Made by a program: the position numbers and the translations under genes. A stretch of 43,197 bases of DNA from Promethearchaeota archaeon (GTDB lineage Archaea > Asgardarchaeota > Lokiarchaeia > Sigyniarchaeales > SOKP01). The stretch spans positions 1 to 43,197 of the forward strand of contig SHMU01000009.1 of NCBI GenBank assembly GCA_008080765.1. Reading direction: 5' to 3'. Under the pieces are notes generated by a model. That model did not search any database. It was not told where the DNA came from and was given only the letters and a program-made list of their open reading frames with translations. Shown in pieces: positions 17,601 to 27,741 of this stretch; the first letter of the stretch is position 1; every line of letters starts with the position of its first letter.

Positions 17601-20210
17601 TTATTCAAGATATAATATTGCAGTTTGCTCTATGGGATTAGCATAAAATTTTAGTTCCCGATCTTCAAGTCTTGAAGATTCTGAGACCCAAATAATATCT
17701 TCATATTCCTTTAATTCGGGAAATAATTTCGCAAGCATATTTTTCGGTTTTGTAAATAAATCCTTATTTAATACAGAATTCTTTTTTTCTGGATAGATGG
17801 CAATGTATACCATATTATTTTCCACCAAATCATTAAAAAAGTGTGTACCGAGCGAGGCATCAGGCATGAGATGTTTATGCATTTCTATAATTTCACATAT
17901 AATGGATGCTCTGTCTATTTCCTGAAAATTTACGGGAATCCCCAAAGATGGACTTTTCGTTGCCCATCGTCCTGGTCCCGCAAGGAGCACGCAAGTATCT
18001 TCTGACCAAGGTGGGATCTTGTTTATTTTCCCAATAATTCGCGCAATTTGATATCGTTCTTTCATGGATAAGGTACTATATTTTTCTGGAGATACATAAA
18101 CAATCCTATCAACTGATTTTGCCACTCCATGACCGATTATAGGTCCATTGGTTTTTAATAAAATATTACGGAGAGAAATATTAGTGGGAACTTCAAATGA
18201 TTTCATTTCACTAATAATTTGAAAGGGTCTACATTGGAGAATGAAAATTTTGTATTGTGTTTCGTTATAGAAATTAATGGTAAATTCTAGATCTATTTCA
18301 TGATTATAAACATCTGAAAGGATGTGAAGAATTTGCTTCATATCTTCGATTATATGTTCCTCTGCTATAATTTCATCCAAATTCAAGCGATAAATAGAAT
18401 AATCAAGATTTCGATATTTTAATTGCTTTTCCGTTTCATAATCTCGTTTTGCAAACAATTTTACTACCAATTCTGAAGCAGTAGGAGCAATTTCATAAAA
18501 ATATCTGATATCAAATTGGTTATTTTGAAGATCAAGAACATCAACTTTTCTTTGAGTAAATTTTTGAAGCTCATCATAACCCGCTTCGGGTCGTTTTAAG
18601 GGGGAGTTAAGTGCCACAATGCGCACATAATCATCATCGTATCTTTCAACCGCTCTTGTACCTAAGCCATAGACTAATCGAATCATCCCCGCTTCGGGAT
18701 TAATGTTTTTGTTCCAGATAAAGGGATTAAAGGAATAGCCAACTCCTGCCAATTGTGGGTAAAATAAATTTCCATAGGTTGAACCCGAAACCCTTTGAAT
18801 GAGAATAGCCATTTGTTCATCTTTATCTAAGATTCCTCTGCGTAGTCGGTACATTAGAGCTTTTTCGCTTTTAGTACTTTTATAGACAGTACGTACCGCA
18901 TCAAGAAGAGCTTCCAACCGCTTTTCAAGTGTGCCTTGATTAACCAAAAATACGCTTTCATATTTACCAGAAAAGGCATTTCCATAGGCATCTTCCAATA
19001 AACTGCTACTCCTCACGATTATAGGGGATTGCCCATAGTAGTTTAACATATTTCTAAATTGAACAATAATATCTTTTGGAAACTTCCCCTTTTCTAAAAT
19101 TGTCCTTGCTTGCGCTGCCAAATCAAGAAACTCATCAGATCCGGAACTCTTTCGTATTTTGTACCGTATCCACCAGCATCCATTTATGACCAAGTAGCTG
19201 TAAAACACATCTGAACCAATGAAAAAAGAATCATGTTGCTCTAATTTTTCCTTCCATTGTGGATCTGTTTTCTTTAAAATGAATTGAGCAAGAAGCATGC
19301 CCGCAGACTTTCCTCCAATCAATCCAGTGCCAATCATTCTTCGCCCAATCTTAAGCAAATCTGAAAGCGAAAAATAGGTATTTACTAATTCGAATAATTT
19401 CTCATCCCGCGTAATTATCATTCGTATTAATTTTCTTTTCATCTTATTTGCTTCTTCTTCATTAATAGCACCTTCTTTTTGATCATATAAATATTTATAT
19501 GCATTCTCAAAGATTCTGGACCAAATATCCTTTACTTGAGATTTGAAACTAACCCATGGTTGGGTATACTCCGATAAAATCTCAGAAATCATATCGCTTC
19601 GATTTACGGGGATAAATTGTTTATCTTTCCAGAGGTGAAGCATAAACATAGTTGGCGAATATCGTTTCCATACCTTTAGGGGTTGAATATAACATTTGCC
19701 TCCTTTATTAAACACGTCAAGAATTATCTGAGCTGTTTCATGGATTCTAATGATAGTATATTGGCTATGATTATCCCTTATTAATGAAAAATAAGTCGCT
19801 GTATCAAAATCAAAAAGATAAGGACAAGTGAGCATGAAGAAATTAGCAACCATTCGGTCGCTATTCCAATCTACTGCCAACTTTGAAAGAGAGTCAAAGA
19901 TATAGGCTGCTCCACGCCCATATTTTTCAATTACCGTAAATATTTCATCAATAAAATGTTCAAATCCCTCTTCTGGATGAAGATAAAAGATCTGAGCGTT
20001 GATATTTTCAGGAATTAATGATTCATGCTCTGCAAAACGGAAATAAATCAAATCTCGTTGCTGTCTGTCATTCTCCAAACAAAATTTATGCACGAAAGGT
20101 ATATAATCGCTTATCTGATCCACTTGAAATACTATATTATCTCCTGGGCGAACATTATGTAGCATATCATCCAGTTCTGGAATACCTGTGCTAAAAGATA
20201 GATCATTCAT
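17601..20210 (-). CDS. PEP/pyruvate-binding-domain protein with degenerate RecA/KaiC-like N-terminus
   Basis: The middle of this 869-aa protein is a PPDK/PEP-synthase ATP-grasp domain: GLIGGKSAGML at 296-306 and IIVRSSSLLEDAYGNAFSGK at about 397-416. The phosphohistidine swivel and the PEP-binding TIM barrel of true PEP synthase are not seen. Instead the C-terminus has LLAGPGRWATKSPSLGIPV and SLGTHFF, a tail I recall from a bacterial family of PEP-synthase-like proteins. The first ~200 residues begin STGIPELDDMLHNVRPGD, the entry of KaiC/RecA-type domains, but the Walker A GKT is replaced (GDNIVFQVDQI). It is probably regulatory or phosphotransferase-like and not a gluconeogenic PEP synthase. 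Confidence 0.72.
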   Translation of the reverse strand: MNDLSFSTGIPELDDMLHNVRPGDNIVFQVDQISDYIPFVHKFCLENDRQQRDLIYFRFAEHESLIPENINAQIFYLHPEEGFEHFIDEIFTVIEKYGRGAAYIFDSLSKLAVDWNSDRMVANFFMLTCPYLFDFDTATYFSLIRDNHSQYTIIRIHETAQIILDVFNKGGKCYIQPLKVWKRYSPTMFMLHLWKDKQFIPVNRSDMISEILSEYTQPWVSFKSQVKDIWSRIFENAYKYLYDQKEGAINEEEANKMKRKLIRMIITRDEKLFELVNTYFSLSDLLKIGRRMIGTGLIGGKSAGMLLAQFILKKTDPQWKEKLEQHDSFFIGSDVFYSYLVINGCWWIRYKIRKSSGSDEFLDLAAQARTILEKGKFPKDIIVQFRNMLNYYGQSPIIVRSSSLLEDAYGNAFSGKYESVFLVNQGTLEKRLEALLDAVRTVYKSTKSEKALMYRLRRGILDKDEQMAILIQRVSGSTYGNLFYPQLAGVGYSFNPFIWNKNINPEAGMIRLVYGLGTRAVERYDDDYVRIVALNSPLKRPEAGYDELQKFTQRKVDVLDLQNNQFDIRYFYEIAPTASELVVKLFAKRDYETEKQLKYRNLDYSIYRLNLDEIIAEEHIIEDMKQILHILSDVYNHEIDLEFTINFYNETQYKIFILQCRPFQIISEMKSFEVPTNISLRNILLKTNGPIIGHGVAKSVDRIVYVSPEKYSTLSMKERYQIARIIGKINKIPPWSEDTCVLLAGPGRWATKSPSLGIPVNFQEIDRASIICEIIEMHKHLMPDASLGTHFFNDLVENNMVYIAIYPEKKNSVLNKDLFTKPKNMLAKLFPELKEYEDIIWVSESSRLEDRELKFYANPIEQTAILYLE

Positions 20211-20427
20211 AGTCTATTCTCAAGATCTTCTATACAAAGATATAAATTTAAATTATCTATAAGAAACAATAAGATAGTAGAAAATGGGAAAAAAAAGTGA
20301 AAAAGAATGAACTAAAAATGAAAAAAAATGATCCAAAAATAAAAAAAATGAACTAAAATTGAACCAAAAATTAGATTAAAATTAAACAAGAAATAAGAGA
20401 AGGTAATTTCTATAAATTATTTAAAAA
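20211..20427. other. Purine-rich spacer
   Basis: This spacer between two minus-strand genes holds degenerate A-rich repeats (AATGAACTAAAA-like words recur at about 20307-20360). It should carry the promoter of the PEP-synthase-like gene. No ORF or hairpin is evident. Confidence 0.4.
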
Positions 20428-22232
<1,805 letters not shown>

Positions 22233-22613
22233 TTACAATAGCTCGAGCTTTTCTTCAATATTTACTCTAAATTCGGTAGATTTAATGAACTTTTCACAAA
22301 AAGATTTGATCTCTTCCCACTTTTTTTCAGTTTCTGTTTTTTCTAATCCAAATGGTTCGCTCAAATTGGGCTCAAATACATTGACTTCATGCTTGTATTT
22401 CTTGATATACTCATATAACTCCTCGCAAAATTGTTTGAACTTTTTACTATTGAATTCAAGCCCTAATGTATCTTTCAGATCGTAATCCTCCCCCAAATCG
22501 ATTTGGGTTAGATTTGTCCACGTAATATCAGTTCCTTTTGTAGGAATAATTCCGTTATGGTGCGTTTCGACTAATTTGAGCTCATGTAAACACTTATTAT
22601 TCCTCGGGAGCAT
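22233..22613 (-). CDS. Small hypothetical protein downstream of the LRR gene
   Basis: The ORF track opens this frame at 22712, overlapping the end of the LRR gene by 20 bp. The first 33 residues are hydrophobic and low in information. The Met at 22613 (MLPRNNKCLHELKLVE) gives a cleaner soluble protein of 126 aa and no overlap, so I prefer it. The rest is charged and helical, ending in KSTEFRVNIEEKLELL. I do not recognise a family. It lies 79 bp after the LRR stop on the same strand and may be co-transcribed with it. If the longer start is right, the two genes overlap. Confidence 0.45.
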   Translation of the reverse strand: MLPRNNKCLHELKLVETHHNGIIPTKGTDITWTNLTQIDLGEDYDLKDTLGLEFNSKKFKQFCEELYEYIKKYKHEVNVFEPNLSEPFGLEKTETEKKWEEIKSFCEKFIKSTEFRVNIEEKLELL

Positions 22614-22692
22614 TATTTCCAAAAAAATGAAACATCCAAGAAATATGGAATCTGGGGGTAACGGAAAGCTGTAAAGAGGGACAGAATATGCC

Positions 22693-24543
22693 CTATTCAG
22701 TAACAGATACACCTTTTTTCTCGAGATTTGTTAAAAGCTTTTTGGAGCGTGAATCTAAGGGATTCTCCTGTATATATAAAGAACTAAGAGCTGAGAGGTT
22801 TGATATTGACTCTGGGAGTGTCGTCAACTGATTACCCCATAATGATAGTTCTTTCAATGAGGAGAGATTCGATATGGACTCTGGGAGAGTTGTGAATTCA
22901 TTACTACTTAAACTAAGGTGAGTGAGCGATTTTAGGTTCGATATTGACTCTGGGAGTGTCGTTAATTTATTACCCTCTAAATATAGACTTTGGAGAGATT
23001 TTAGGTTTGATATTGACTCTGGGAGAGTTGTGAATTCATTACTACTTAAACTAAGGTGAATGAGCGATTTTAGGTTCGATATTGACTCTGGGAGTGTCGT
23101 TAATTTATTACCCTCTAAATATAGACTTTGGAGAGATTTTAGATTTGATATTGACTCTGGGAGAGTTTTTAACTTGTTCCATCTTAAATCCAGTGTTTGG
23201 AGTGATTTTAGTTCGGTTGTGGACTCTGGGAGAGTCGTGATCTTGTTGTTATTTAAACGTAGAATTTCAAGTGATTTTAAGTCGCCTATTGACTCTGGGA
23301 GAGTCTTCAATTGATTATACTCTAAATATAGTTTTTTCAGTGAGGAGAGGCTTGTTATGGACTCTGGGAGAGTTGTGAATTCATTCCCACTTAAAATGAG
23401 AGAAGCAAGCGATTTTAGATTTGATATTGACTCTGGGAGGGTCTTGAAGTTATTATTATCTAAATATAGTGTTTGGAGTGATTTTAGTTCGGTTGTGGAC
23501 TCTGGGAGAGTCGTGATCTTGTTGTTATTTAAACGTAGAATTTCAAGTGATTTTAAGTCGCCTATTGACTCTGGGAGAGTCTTCAATTGATTATACTCTA
23601 AATATAGTTTTTTCAGTGAGGAGAGGCTTGTTATGGACTCTGGGAGAGTTGTGAATTCGTTACTACTTAAACTAAGGTAATTGAGCGATTTTAGGTTCAA
23701 TATTGACTCTGGGAGAGTCGTGAAGTTATTATTACCAATATTAAGGTAAGTGAGCGATTTTAGGTTGGTCATGGACTCTGGGAGAGTCGTGAAGTTATTA
23801 TTACCAATATTAAGGTAAGTGAGCGATTTTGGGTTGGTTATAGACTCTGGGAGTGTCGTTAAATTATTCTCATATAAATCCAGTGTTTGAAGTGATTTTA
23901 AATTACCTATGGACTCTGGGAGTGTCGTTAAATTATTCTCATATAAATCCAGTGTTTGAAGTGATTTTAAATTACCTATGGATTCTGGGAGATTTTCAAT
24001 TTTTTTTTGACTTAGATTTAATCTATTATTTATTATGGGTATTTTTTCACCATGATATTCAAACCAGTTAACACCTATAGCTTCGAGCTCTTCTTTAGAC
24101 AGATAATTTATATAGGATTCCCCCAATAGAAACTCTATAACTGTAGAACATCCACTCGACAATCGTTTGGCAATTTCATCTTTAAGCACTCGTGTTGCTA
24201 TGGGATCTCCAGCATCCGACAATTGTTTTAACAATGGAAAGGCAAGACGCATTTCTAAGAGGCGTGTGTCATACTTATGCTCCGCCCATGCTTGCAGATT
24301 TGAACAATGCCCCCAAAACTCTGTTTCTGGATCGAGTAATTTTTTATTTTCTTCGTGTTCATGACTGTAAAGTTCGATTGCCTCATCAATGCTCTTAATA
24401 TGCTCATAGTTGTTCACCTTGTCTGTTTCAATATTGAAAAGCAGATACTTACATGTCATAAATTTTTGATCGGCAACATAAATAACTGTTTCCTCATCTT
24501 CCAACTTTACCGAGAGAAATTCATTGATTTTAAATTCCTTCAT
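22693..24543 (-). CDS. Leucine-rich-repeat protein with Asgard-type N-terminal domain
   Basis: Residues 1 to about 170 form a helical domain with the motif FWGHCSNLQAWAEHKYDTRLLEMRLAFPLLK. I associate it with LRR and other proteins in Lokiarchaea-like genomes; its function is not known to me. From about residue 172 to 612 there are some nineteen 23-residue LRRs of the plant-type/Shoc2-like consensus LPESIxNLKSLxxLxLxxNxLTT, and the end carries a C-cap. The protein is cytoplasmic, with no signal or membrane segment. It is probably a protein-interaction scaffold. The repeat DNA is highly self-similar (69-bp unit), and a 191-bp stretch occurs twice without a difference that I can see, so the copy number changed recently. 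Confidence 0.85.
   Translation of the reverse strand: MKEFKINEFLSVKLEDEETVIYVADQKFMTCKYLLFNIETDKVNNYEHIKSIDEAIELYSHEHEENKKLLDPETEFWGHCSNLQAWAEHKYDTRLLEMRLAFPLLKQLSDAGDPIATRVLKDEIAKRLSSGCSTVIEFLLGESYINYLSKEELEAIGVNWFEYHGEKIPIINNRLNLSQKKIENLPESIGNLKSLQTLDLYENNLTTLPESIGNLKSLQTLDLYENNLTTLPESITNPKSLTYLNIGNNNFTTLPESMTNLKSLTYLNIGNNNFTTLPESILNLKSLNYLSLSSNEFTTLPESITSLSSLKKLYLEYNQLKTLPESIGDLKSLEILRLNNNKITTLPESTTELKSLQTLYLDNNNFKTLPESISNLKSLASLILSGNEFTTLPESITSLSSLKKLYLEYNQLKTLPESIGDLKSLEILRLNNNKITTLPESTTELKSLQTLDLRWNKLKTLPESISNLKSLQSLYLEGNKLTTLPESISNLKSLIHLSLSSNEFTTLPESISNLKSLQSLYLEGNKLTTLPESISNLKSLTHLSLSSNEFTTLPESISNLSSLKELSLWGNQLTTLPESISNLSALSSLYIQENPLDSRSKKLLTNLEKKGVSVTE
22877..23990 (-). repeat. Nested 69-, 138- and 276-bp duplications inside the LRR gene
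   Basis: The unit is 69 bp, one LRR, marked by the plus-strand word GACTCTGGGAG. Longer duplications are visible. 22877 onward repeats at 23015 (shift 138 bp). 23192-23382 equals 23468-23658 (shift 276 bp). A 69-bp pair lies at about 23718/23787, and another at about 23856/23925. All shifts are multiples of 69, so the reading frame is kept. Confidence 0.85.
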
Positions 24544-24702
24544 TTCTGCCTACCTACTATTTTCATCTTTTAATATAGATTCTCTATAATATCATAAGAA
24601 GATGTTAATAAAAATATCTTTCTTTCGCTTATAAATTCCAGAATTTGGAGAGATGAATACGTTTTAAGAAATAATTGATAATCTCTCTCATTTCACATTT
24701 TT

Positions 24703-25230
24703 TTAATCAGCCTTTTTTCTTAAAAGTTCAAGATAGACATCACTTATTTTTCCCATTATTCCTAATCCTTTAAGCAAAGAAATAAGTTCAGATTTTTGTT
24801 TTTCAGACCAATTCATAAGTTCCATTGCTATCATGTCAGCAGTCTCATCTATATACTCGCTTGGGATTAGGTGAGCCCCATAAATACGAAACTTCTGGAT
24901 AAGAGACTTGCATTTCCTTTATTAAAAAAGCTAACTGAATCAGGAAATCCCATTGCAAAAAAATCGTAATTGCCAGTGCGGAGCGTTTCAAGAGCCATTT
25001 CACGGCAATATTATAGTTATTTTTTCCGTGCGGAGCTAATGTGCGGCGAGTTCTTGGGCTTATGTAGGATTCAAGCCACGTATATAATTCCTTCACAGAT
25101 ACATGGCTCATTCCCAAAAACTTTTTCTAAAAAACGGACTTTCTTGGACATTGTCAAGGCAGCAAGCTGAACCTCTTTGCATAATTGCTTGGCTTCCCTC
25201 TATAAGCTTATGAAAGAATGTTATATTCAT
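24703..25230 (-). pseudogene. Frameshifted remnant of an unrecognised protein gene
   Basis: No single frame is open, but coding-like sequence continues across three frames on the minus strand. It starts MNITFFHKLIEGSQAIMQ at 25230 and goes on as LTMSKKVRFLEKVFG. The next frame, in the 24845-25117 ORF, reads MSHVSVKELYTWLESYISPR. Then comes NYDFFAMGFPDSVSFFNKGN, and finally IPSEYIDETADMIAMELMNW, ending ELLRKKAD before TAA at 24703. The repaired product would be about 175 aa. It begins 5 bp after the stop of the antitoxin-like gene, so it may be that gene's former partner. I do not recognise a toxin family in it. Confidence 0.55.
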
Positions 25231-25235
25231 TTTTA

Positions 25236-25604
25236 TCACTTTTTCTGTTCACTTTTGAAGTTGAATAGGTAAGGAAAAAAAGAATATATAGATGTTAGAT
25301 CTAAATTATTCACGATCTTAATTCCTAATTCTGTTTCTTGCTCCGATAAATCTAATTGAATTCTTTTTTTTCCACATATTTCAATAAATTCCCAGAGATT
25401 GAGATTAGCCAATTTAGCTGCATTGCCTAAGGATACTTTACCTTTTCTATATTTATCTAGAGCGGTTTCAATTTTGAAATTATGAATAGATTTTGATAAT
25501 AAATGGCGAATTACTGTATTTTTATCCATTTTTAAAATTTCTTGCAATTATTCAATATCCTCATTCATTTCAGATGGGATTATTATTGACATTCTTTTGC
25601 TCAT
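25236..25604 (-). pseudogene. UPF0175-type (antitoxin-like) gene with an in-frame stop
   Basis: Reading from the ATG at 25604 gives MSKRMSIIIPSEMNEDIE, then TAA at 25548-25550, then LQEILKMDKNTVIRHLLSKS and on to 25236, all in one frame. The ORF track starts only after the stop (TTG at 25547). The full 122 codons match the UPF0175 antitoxin layout: a ribbon-helix-helix-like N-terminus, then YRKGKVSLGNAAKLANLNLWEF. A single base change (for example AAA or GAA to TAA) explains the stop. Either the gene is dead, or it is translated from the TTG without the DNA-binding strand. No PIN toxin is adjacent. Confidence 0.65.
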
Positions 25605-25802
25605 ATTAATTTTCCTCAGATAAAATGATTAAGCAGTGAAAAATAGAGCGATTTCATTTTAATTTAATTATATTATAAAACAAGTAAGGTTATTATATCT
25701 TAAAACAATGATCATATAATAATCATTAATATCTCAGAATTACTATGATTTCTTTCTTAGAGAGCTAAAAATTTAAAAAATTATTCAAAATTATACTATA
25801 AG
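25605..25802. other. Divergent spacer
   Basis: AT-rich spacer between the antitoxin-like gene and fdhD. It carries the near-palindrome ATGATCATATAATAATCAT at about 25708-25726 and should hold both promoters. Confidence 0.35.
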
Positions 25803-26615
25803 ATGTTTAAGCGCAAAATCGAAATTACTCGTATTAAGAAGCACGACAAAACCAAGCTGATTGATGAGGTGTTAATCGAACAATCGGTAAATATTTTCAT
25901 TAATTCTGAACCTATTGTAGATATTATTTGTTTGCCAAAAGATTTGAGAGAGTTGGCAATCGGATTTCTCTATTCCGTGGGCATCATTGATTCTTTTGAG
26001 GAAATTAAGTCAATAGAAGTGGATGAGATCGAATATAATATTTATGTGGATTTACAAGAGGCGAAAGGGTTCAATTCTGAGAATTTAAAAATCAATTCTG
26101 TTAGCCGTGTGATAGACACCACCTGCGGCATTACATCTCCATGGCGAGATACGATTAAAAAGGTCTTAGATGAGAAGAATGTCTCTGAACAAATACTCAA
26201 TAAAAACCCCCTCCTTAACGCAGATCAAATTTATACTGCGATTAAGCAGATGCAAACAAGCACGTCATTGTATCGGGAGACTGGAGGGTGTCACGGAGCT
26301 GCAATTTATGATTTTAATACTAAGTCATTAAGTTTGAAGGAAGACATTGGACGCCATAATGCAATTGACAAAGTATTAGGAGATTTACTTCAGAAGAATC
26401 ATAATTTTCAAGAAGTACTCCTTACATCAACGGGAAGATTAACGGGTGATTCTGTTTTAAAAGCAATTAGAGCCCAAATTCCCATAGTCGCATCGGTATC
26501 CGCAGCAATAGAATCGGGGATTCGATTAGCATTTGCGTATGGGATTACATTAATTGGTTTTGTGCGAGGCGCTCGAATGAATATCTATACACATCCAGAA
26601 CGCATACAAATCTAA
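25803..26615 (+). CDS. fdhD: FdhD-like formate dehydrogenase accessory sulfurtransferase
   Basis: A 270-aa FdhD family protein. Known FdhD passes sulfur from IscS to the molybdenum or tungsten cofactor of formate dehydrogenase. Seen are LPKDLRELAIGFLYSVGII at the start, TGGCHGAAIYD, EDIGRHNAIDKVLG, LTSTGRLTGDSVLKA and the C-terminal ITLIGFVRGARMNIYTHPERI. The usual C-x-x-C loop appears as TTCGIT: Cys108 is kept but residue 111 is Thr. No formate dehydrogenase or molybdopterin genes are in the window, so the client enzyme is encoded elsewhere. It is convergent with cysK. Confidence 0.88.
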   Translation: MFKRKIEITRIKKHDKTKLIDEVLIEQSVNIFINSEPIVDIICLPKDLRELAIGFLYSVGIIDSFEEIKSIEVDEIEYNIYVDLQEAKGFNSENLKINSVSRVIDTTCGITSPWRDTIKKVLDEKNVSEQILNKNPLLNADQIYTAIKQMQTSTSLYRETGGCHGAAIYDFNTKSLSLKEDIGRHNAIDKVLGDLLQKNHNFQEVLLTSTGRLTGDSVLKAIRAQIPIVASVSAAIESGIRLAFAYGITLIGFVRGARMNIYTHPERIQI

Positions 26616-26636
26616 GGTAAAAAATAAGATGTTGAA

Positions 26637-27566
26637 TTAAATTTCAAATAAGTCGGTGGATAAGTATCTTTCACCCGTATCGGGTAGAATTATAACCAAA
26701 TTCTCTCCCTTTTGGAGTTCTTTTGCTGCTACATTTAATCCTGCCCAAGTAGCAGCTCCCGCAGATATCCCTACAAAAATCCCTTCCATTCGTGCGAGCT
26801 TACGAGAAGTTTTTTTCGCATCTTCATAGCTCACTTGAATGATCTTGTCGTATATGTCCGTATTTAAGACTTCGGGGATGAAGCCTGCTCCCATGCCTTG
26901 GATTTTATGGGGTTTAGGAATTCCACCGGAGAGTACTGGAGAGGCTTTAGGCTCAAGAGCATATATCTTAATATTATGACCGCATTTTTGTTTTAATACC
27001 TCTCCTACGCCCGTTATGGTGCCTCCCGTTCCAACCGCCGCAACAAGACCATTCACTTTCCCTTCTAAATCGTTATAAATTTCTAATGCTGTAGTTTTTC
27101 TGTGAATTTCAGGATTTGCCGGATTTTGAAACTGCTGGGGAATGTATATGCGGGAGTTCTCTTGGGACAGCTGTTCTGCTTTTTTGATGGCAGCGTTCAT
27201 CCCCTTCTCTGCGGGAGTTAAAATTATCTCTGCCCCAAGTGCTTTCAAGATCTTCCTTCGCTCTATGGTGACACTCTCTGGCATAATTAAAATACATTGA
27301 TACCCTTTGACAGCACAAACTAAAGCCAACCCGATTCCTGTATTCCCGGAGGTTGGTTCTACAATGATAGATTTTTCATCAATATGTCCTTTTTTTTCTG
27401 CCCTTTCCATCATCGCCATCGCAACGCGATCTTTCACGCTTGCCATCGGATTGAATGCTTCCATTTTTACAAACACATTGGGTCGCACATTCTCAGCAAT
27501 TCTATTTAATTTGACCATTGGGGTATTCCCAATTGTCTCAATAATCGTATTATAAATTTTTCCCAT
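26637..27566 (-). CDS. cysK: Cysteine synthase A (O-acetylserine sulfhydrylase)
   Basis: This 309-aa PLP enzyme makes cysteine from O-acetylserine and sulfide. The PLP lysine is Lys45 in MASVKDR. The substrate loop PTSGNTG is at 71-77 and the phosphate-binding loop GTGGTITG near 176-183. The C-terminal GISAGAATWAG and LPDTGERYLSTDLF are typical. It lies downstream of the serine acetyltransferase gene on the same strand, 175 bp away, making a cys pair that turns serine into cysteine in two steps. Length is normal. Confidence 0.94.
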   Translation of the reverse strand: MGKIYNTIIETIGNTPMVKLNRIAENVRPNVFVKMEAFNPMASVKDRVAMAMMERAEKKGHIDEKSIIVEPTSGNTGIGLALVCAVKGYQCILIMPESVTIERRKILKALGAEIILTPAEKGMNAAIKKAEQLSQENSRIYIPQQFQNPANPEIHRKTTALEIYNDLEGKVNGLVAAVGTGGTITGVGEVLKQKCGHNIKIYALEPKASPVLSGGIPKPHKIQGMGAGFIPEVLNTDIYDKIIQVSYEDAKKTSRKLARMEGIFVGISAGAATWAGLNVAAKELQKGENLVIILPDTGERYLSTDLFEI

Positions 27567-27741
27567 GATTAATAACCAAGAATATTAGTTTTATCAGTAT
27601 TTTAAATTGTCTTCTACTATTTATTCAATTAGCTTATAGGTCAAAAACTTTGAACACTTTTTAAGGTGGATGGTTTAATGGTAAATCCAAAAGATCTTTT
27701 GATAGCTTTTCTTAAGCGGAAATTATTAGCGAATATTTCAA

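Noticed and set aside
20270-20400. A-rich repeats as a real tandem array
   Set aside because: The units are too degenerate to define a period, and this may be plain purine-rich spacer DNA.
22614-22712. N-terminal extension of the small gene after the LRR gene
   Set aside because: The extra 33 residues are hydrophobic, low in information and overlap the LRR end. The Met at 22613 gives a more sensible protein.
22800-24000. Regular repeats at 69-bp spacing that could suggest a CRISPR or satellite array
   Set aside because: The repeats lie in one long minus-strand frame that encodes LRRs, there are no unique spacers, and all shifts keep the frame.
23060-24573. Plus-strand ORFs antisense to the LRR gene
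   Set aside because: They are mirror frames of the 69-bp LRR repeats. The minus strand gives a complete, recognisable protein.
24845-25117. 90-aa ORF as an independent gene
   Set aside because: Coding-like sequence continues in other frames on both sides, so it is better explained as one piece of a frameshifted gene.
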